From contig DPGK01000006.1 in NCBI GenBank assembly GCA_003523225.1, forward strand, positions 13,597-20,197: a DNA stretch of 6,601 nucleotides, written 5' to 3'. How positions within the stretch are numbered: the stretch's first letter is position 1; every line of letters begins with the position of its first letter. Origin of the DNA: Clostridiales bacterium (lineage in GTDB: Bacteria > Bacillota > Clostridia > Oscillospirales > CAG-272). Of this stretch, positions 5,122 through 6,601 are shown in pieces. The notes beneath the pieces were generated by a model. The model saw only the letters and a list, made by a program, of their open reading frames with translations. It had not been told where the DNA came from and made no database searches. Position numbers and translations under genes: made by a program.

Positions 5122-6519
5122 ATGTCATTTGATACTATAGCCGCAATATCCACTCCGCGCGGCAAAGGCGGCGTGGCGCTGATACGCATCAGCGGGGCTG
5201 AAGCCGCCGATATCGGGGACAGAATATTCCGCCCGAAAAGCAAAAAGCCGCTGTCGGCACACACAGAGCGAACAGCGGTCTTCGGTGATATTGTCGGAGA
5301 CGACGGAGCGTCGGTGGATTCGGGGCTTGCGGTGCTTTTCCGGGCGCCGCGCTCGTTTACCGGGGAGGACACTGTGGAAATAAGCTGTCACGGCGGTGTG
5401 CTTGTAAGTGCAGCGGTGCTGGGCGCTGCGCTGGCGGCAGGTGCGCGTCAGGCGGAGGCGGGAGAGTTCACCCGCCGTGCTTACGCGGCAGGCAAGCTGA
5501 CGCTTACCGAGGCGGAGTCGCTGGGTATGCTGCTTGATGCGCGTACAGACTCTCAGCTGAGGCTTGCGCGCGGAGGAATGAGCGGCGTTGTGTCGCGCGC
5601 GTCGGAGGAGCTTTCTTCGCGCATAAGCGAGGTGCTCGGCGATATCTACGCGCGTGTGGATTTTCCCGATGAGGATCTGGGCGAGCTGTCGACAGACGAG
5701 GTAATTGCACGTCTTGAGGATATCGGCGCCTGTGCCGGGCGGTTTGCCGCCACCTATTCGACCGGACGTGCGATCGCCGAGGGGATACCCACGGCGATCT
5801 GCGGGCGTACCAACGCAGGAAAAAGCACGCTTTACAACCGTATGACGGGGGAGGACTCCGCCATTGTTACCGCTTTTGAGGGTACTACGCGCGATATTCT
5901 GACCGAAACCGTTTCGTTCGGCGGGGTGACGCTGCGGCTGTCCGACACTGCGGGCATACGCGAGGGACAGGACGAAGCGGAAAAGATAGGCATCGACCGC
6001 GCGCGAGAGAGAATACGCGGCAGTGAGCTGGTGCTTTTCCTGATCGACGGCTCGCGCGAGCCGGATGCGGACGAATATTCTCTTGCCGACGAGCTTACAG
6101 CGCGCGGCTTTGGCAGGGTCATCGCCATTCTCGGTAAGTCGGATCTGACCGATGGGGTAAACGGTGCCGTTCCCGCCGCAGTGGAGCTTTGGAGCCGGTT
6201 TGACGACCGTGCCGTTATCTCGGCTGAAAGCGGAGAGGGGATGGAGGAGCTTGCAAATATGGTTGCTGGGATCTTCCTTGACAGCTCTCTGTCCCCGGAG
6301 ACAGACGCTGTCGTGCAGAATGAGCGTCAGTATGCGGCGCTTAAGGAGGCGCGTCAGGCGATAGATGAGGCGCGTGAGGCACTTGCGGTCGGCTTTTCCC
6401 CGGATGTTGCCGGAATCAGCCTTGAGTCGGCGCTTTCCTCACTGCGCGCCATTGACGGCAGAGGCGTCTGCGCCGAGGTGGTTGACGGAATTTTTGCCAA
6501 GTTCTGCGTCGGTAAATAA
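5122..6519 (+). CDS. mnmE: tRNA modification GTPase MnmE (TrmE)
   Basis: MnmE works with MnmG to install the 5-carboxymethylaminomethyl-type modification on wobble uridine 34 of certain tRNAs, using a folate one-carbon unit and GTP. The 465-residue protein matches the family length (about 455-465). It opens DTIAAISTPRGKGGVALIRISG (4-25), the typical folate-binding TrmE N-domain start. The embedded G domain shows G1 GRTNAGKST (228-236), G2 EGTTRD (253-258), G3 DTAG (275-278), G4 GKSD (338-341) and G5 SAESGEG (367-373). The C-terminus ends FCVGK, keeping the conserved Cys462 of the CxGK motif. The only departure is G4, where the usual Asn of NKxD is Gly338. The ATG at 5122 has a strong GAGGTGAT site (5107-5114); an in-frame GTG at 5110 overlaps that site and is unlikely. 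mnmG would be expected after the window. Confidence 0.97.
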   Translation: MSFDTIAAISTPRGKGGVALIRISGAEAADIGDRIFRPKSKKPLSAHTERTAVFGDIVGDDGASVDSGLAVLFRAPRSFTGEDTVEISCHGGVLVSAAVLGAALAAGARQAEAGEFTRRAYAAGKLTLTEAESLGMLLDARTDSQLRLARGGMSGVVSRASEELSSRISEVLGDIYARVDFPDEDLGELSTDEVIARLEDIGACAGRFAATYSTGRAIAEGIPTAICGRTNAGKSTLYNRMTGEDSAIVTAFEGTTRDILTETVSFGGVTLRLSDTAGIREGQDEAEKIGIDRARERIRGSELVLFLIDGSREPDADEYSLADELTARGFGRVIAILGKSDLTDGVNGAVPAAVELWSRFDDRAVISAESGEGMEELANMVAGIFLDSSLSPETDAVVQNERQYAALKEARQAIDEAREALAVGFSPDVAGISLESALSSLRAIDGRGVCAEVVDGIFAKFCVGK

Positions 6520-6521
6520 GG

Positions 6522-6535
6522 GGTACGCGGTACGG
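6522..6535. repeat. Two GGTACGN heptamers after mnmE
   Basis: GGTACGC (6522-6528) and GGTACGG (6529-6535) begin 2 nt after the mnmE stop codon and share GGTAC and the 7-bp period with the array at 1999-2061. With only two units this could be chance, but the same period and core in another intergenic position of the same cluster suggest a dispersed repeat family. The rest of the final 82 bp is AT-rich, with no gene start or terminator that I can support. Confidence 0.5.
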
Positions 6536-6601
6536 GGAAAATATAAAATTTTAAAGCGGAATATATATGGCATAAAAATCGCCGGGGCTGCTGCGCATAT
6601 G

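Noticed and set aside
6520..6601. Start of mnmG
   Set aside because: mnmG is expected next. However, the ATG at 6567-6569 meets a stop within two codons, and the final ATG at the window edge cannot be judged without downstream sequence.

Overview
The window looks like a chromosomal segment of a Gram-positive anaerobe of class Clostridia, probably an Oscillospiraceae/Ruminococcaceae-type lineage. The evidence is moderate GC content, strong AGGAGG-type ribosome binding sites, consensus sigma-A promoters, a single-membrane type YidC without an E. coli-style periplasmic domain, an RNase Y with an N-terminal membrane anchor, and the gene order rpmH-rnpA-yidD-yidC-jag-mnmE. That order is the conserved cluster found beside the replication origin in most Bacillota. 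The lineage assignment is inferred from protein flavour and gene order, not from a database search.

Layout. Positions 1-1323 (minus strand) hold the first 441 codons of rny (RNase Y), cut by the left edge of the window. Positions 1324-1756 are a divergent intergenic region. It carries a sigma-A promoter for rny on the minus strand, with a 9+9 bp inverted repeat touching its -35 box, and a sigma-A promoter for rpmH on the plus strand. rpmH (1757-1891, 44 residues) is followed by about 260 bp without a confident gene. That gap contains a bulged hairpin, a strong intrinsic terminator (1948-1992), a 63-bp array of nine heptamers based on GGTACAC (1999-2061) and another hairpin (2071-2100). Then come rnpA (2150-2656, TTG start), yidD (2661-2996), yidC (3040-4299), jag/khpB (4341-5021) and mnmE (5122-6519), all on the plus strand. 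The last 82 bp hold two more heptamers of the same type (GGTACGC, GGTACGG) and no gene that I can support; mnmG would be expected next.

How the genes work together. rpmH supplies ribosomal protein L34. rnpA supplies the protein subunit of RNase P for tRNA 5' maturation. yidD and yidC supply membrane protein insertion. jag (KhpB/EloR) is an RNA-binding protein usually encoded just after yidC. mnmE modifies the wobble uridine of certain tRNAs. rny, transcribed in the opposite direction, initiates mRNA decay from the membrane. The set is housekeeping: RNA maturation and decay, translation, and membrane biogenesis.

I see no defence system, phage or transposon. The unusual content is regulatory and structural. 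The rpmH-rnpA junction, normally very tight, is split by a terminator and a heptamer array, and a candidate 73-codon leader ORF spans both. A cUCCGg hairpin separates the yidC start from the nearest purine-rich ribosome binding site. YidC has Glu at the usually basic groove position, MnmE has GKSD instead of NKxD, and dnaA is missing from the expected place beside rpmH.
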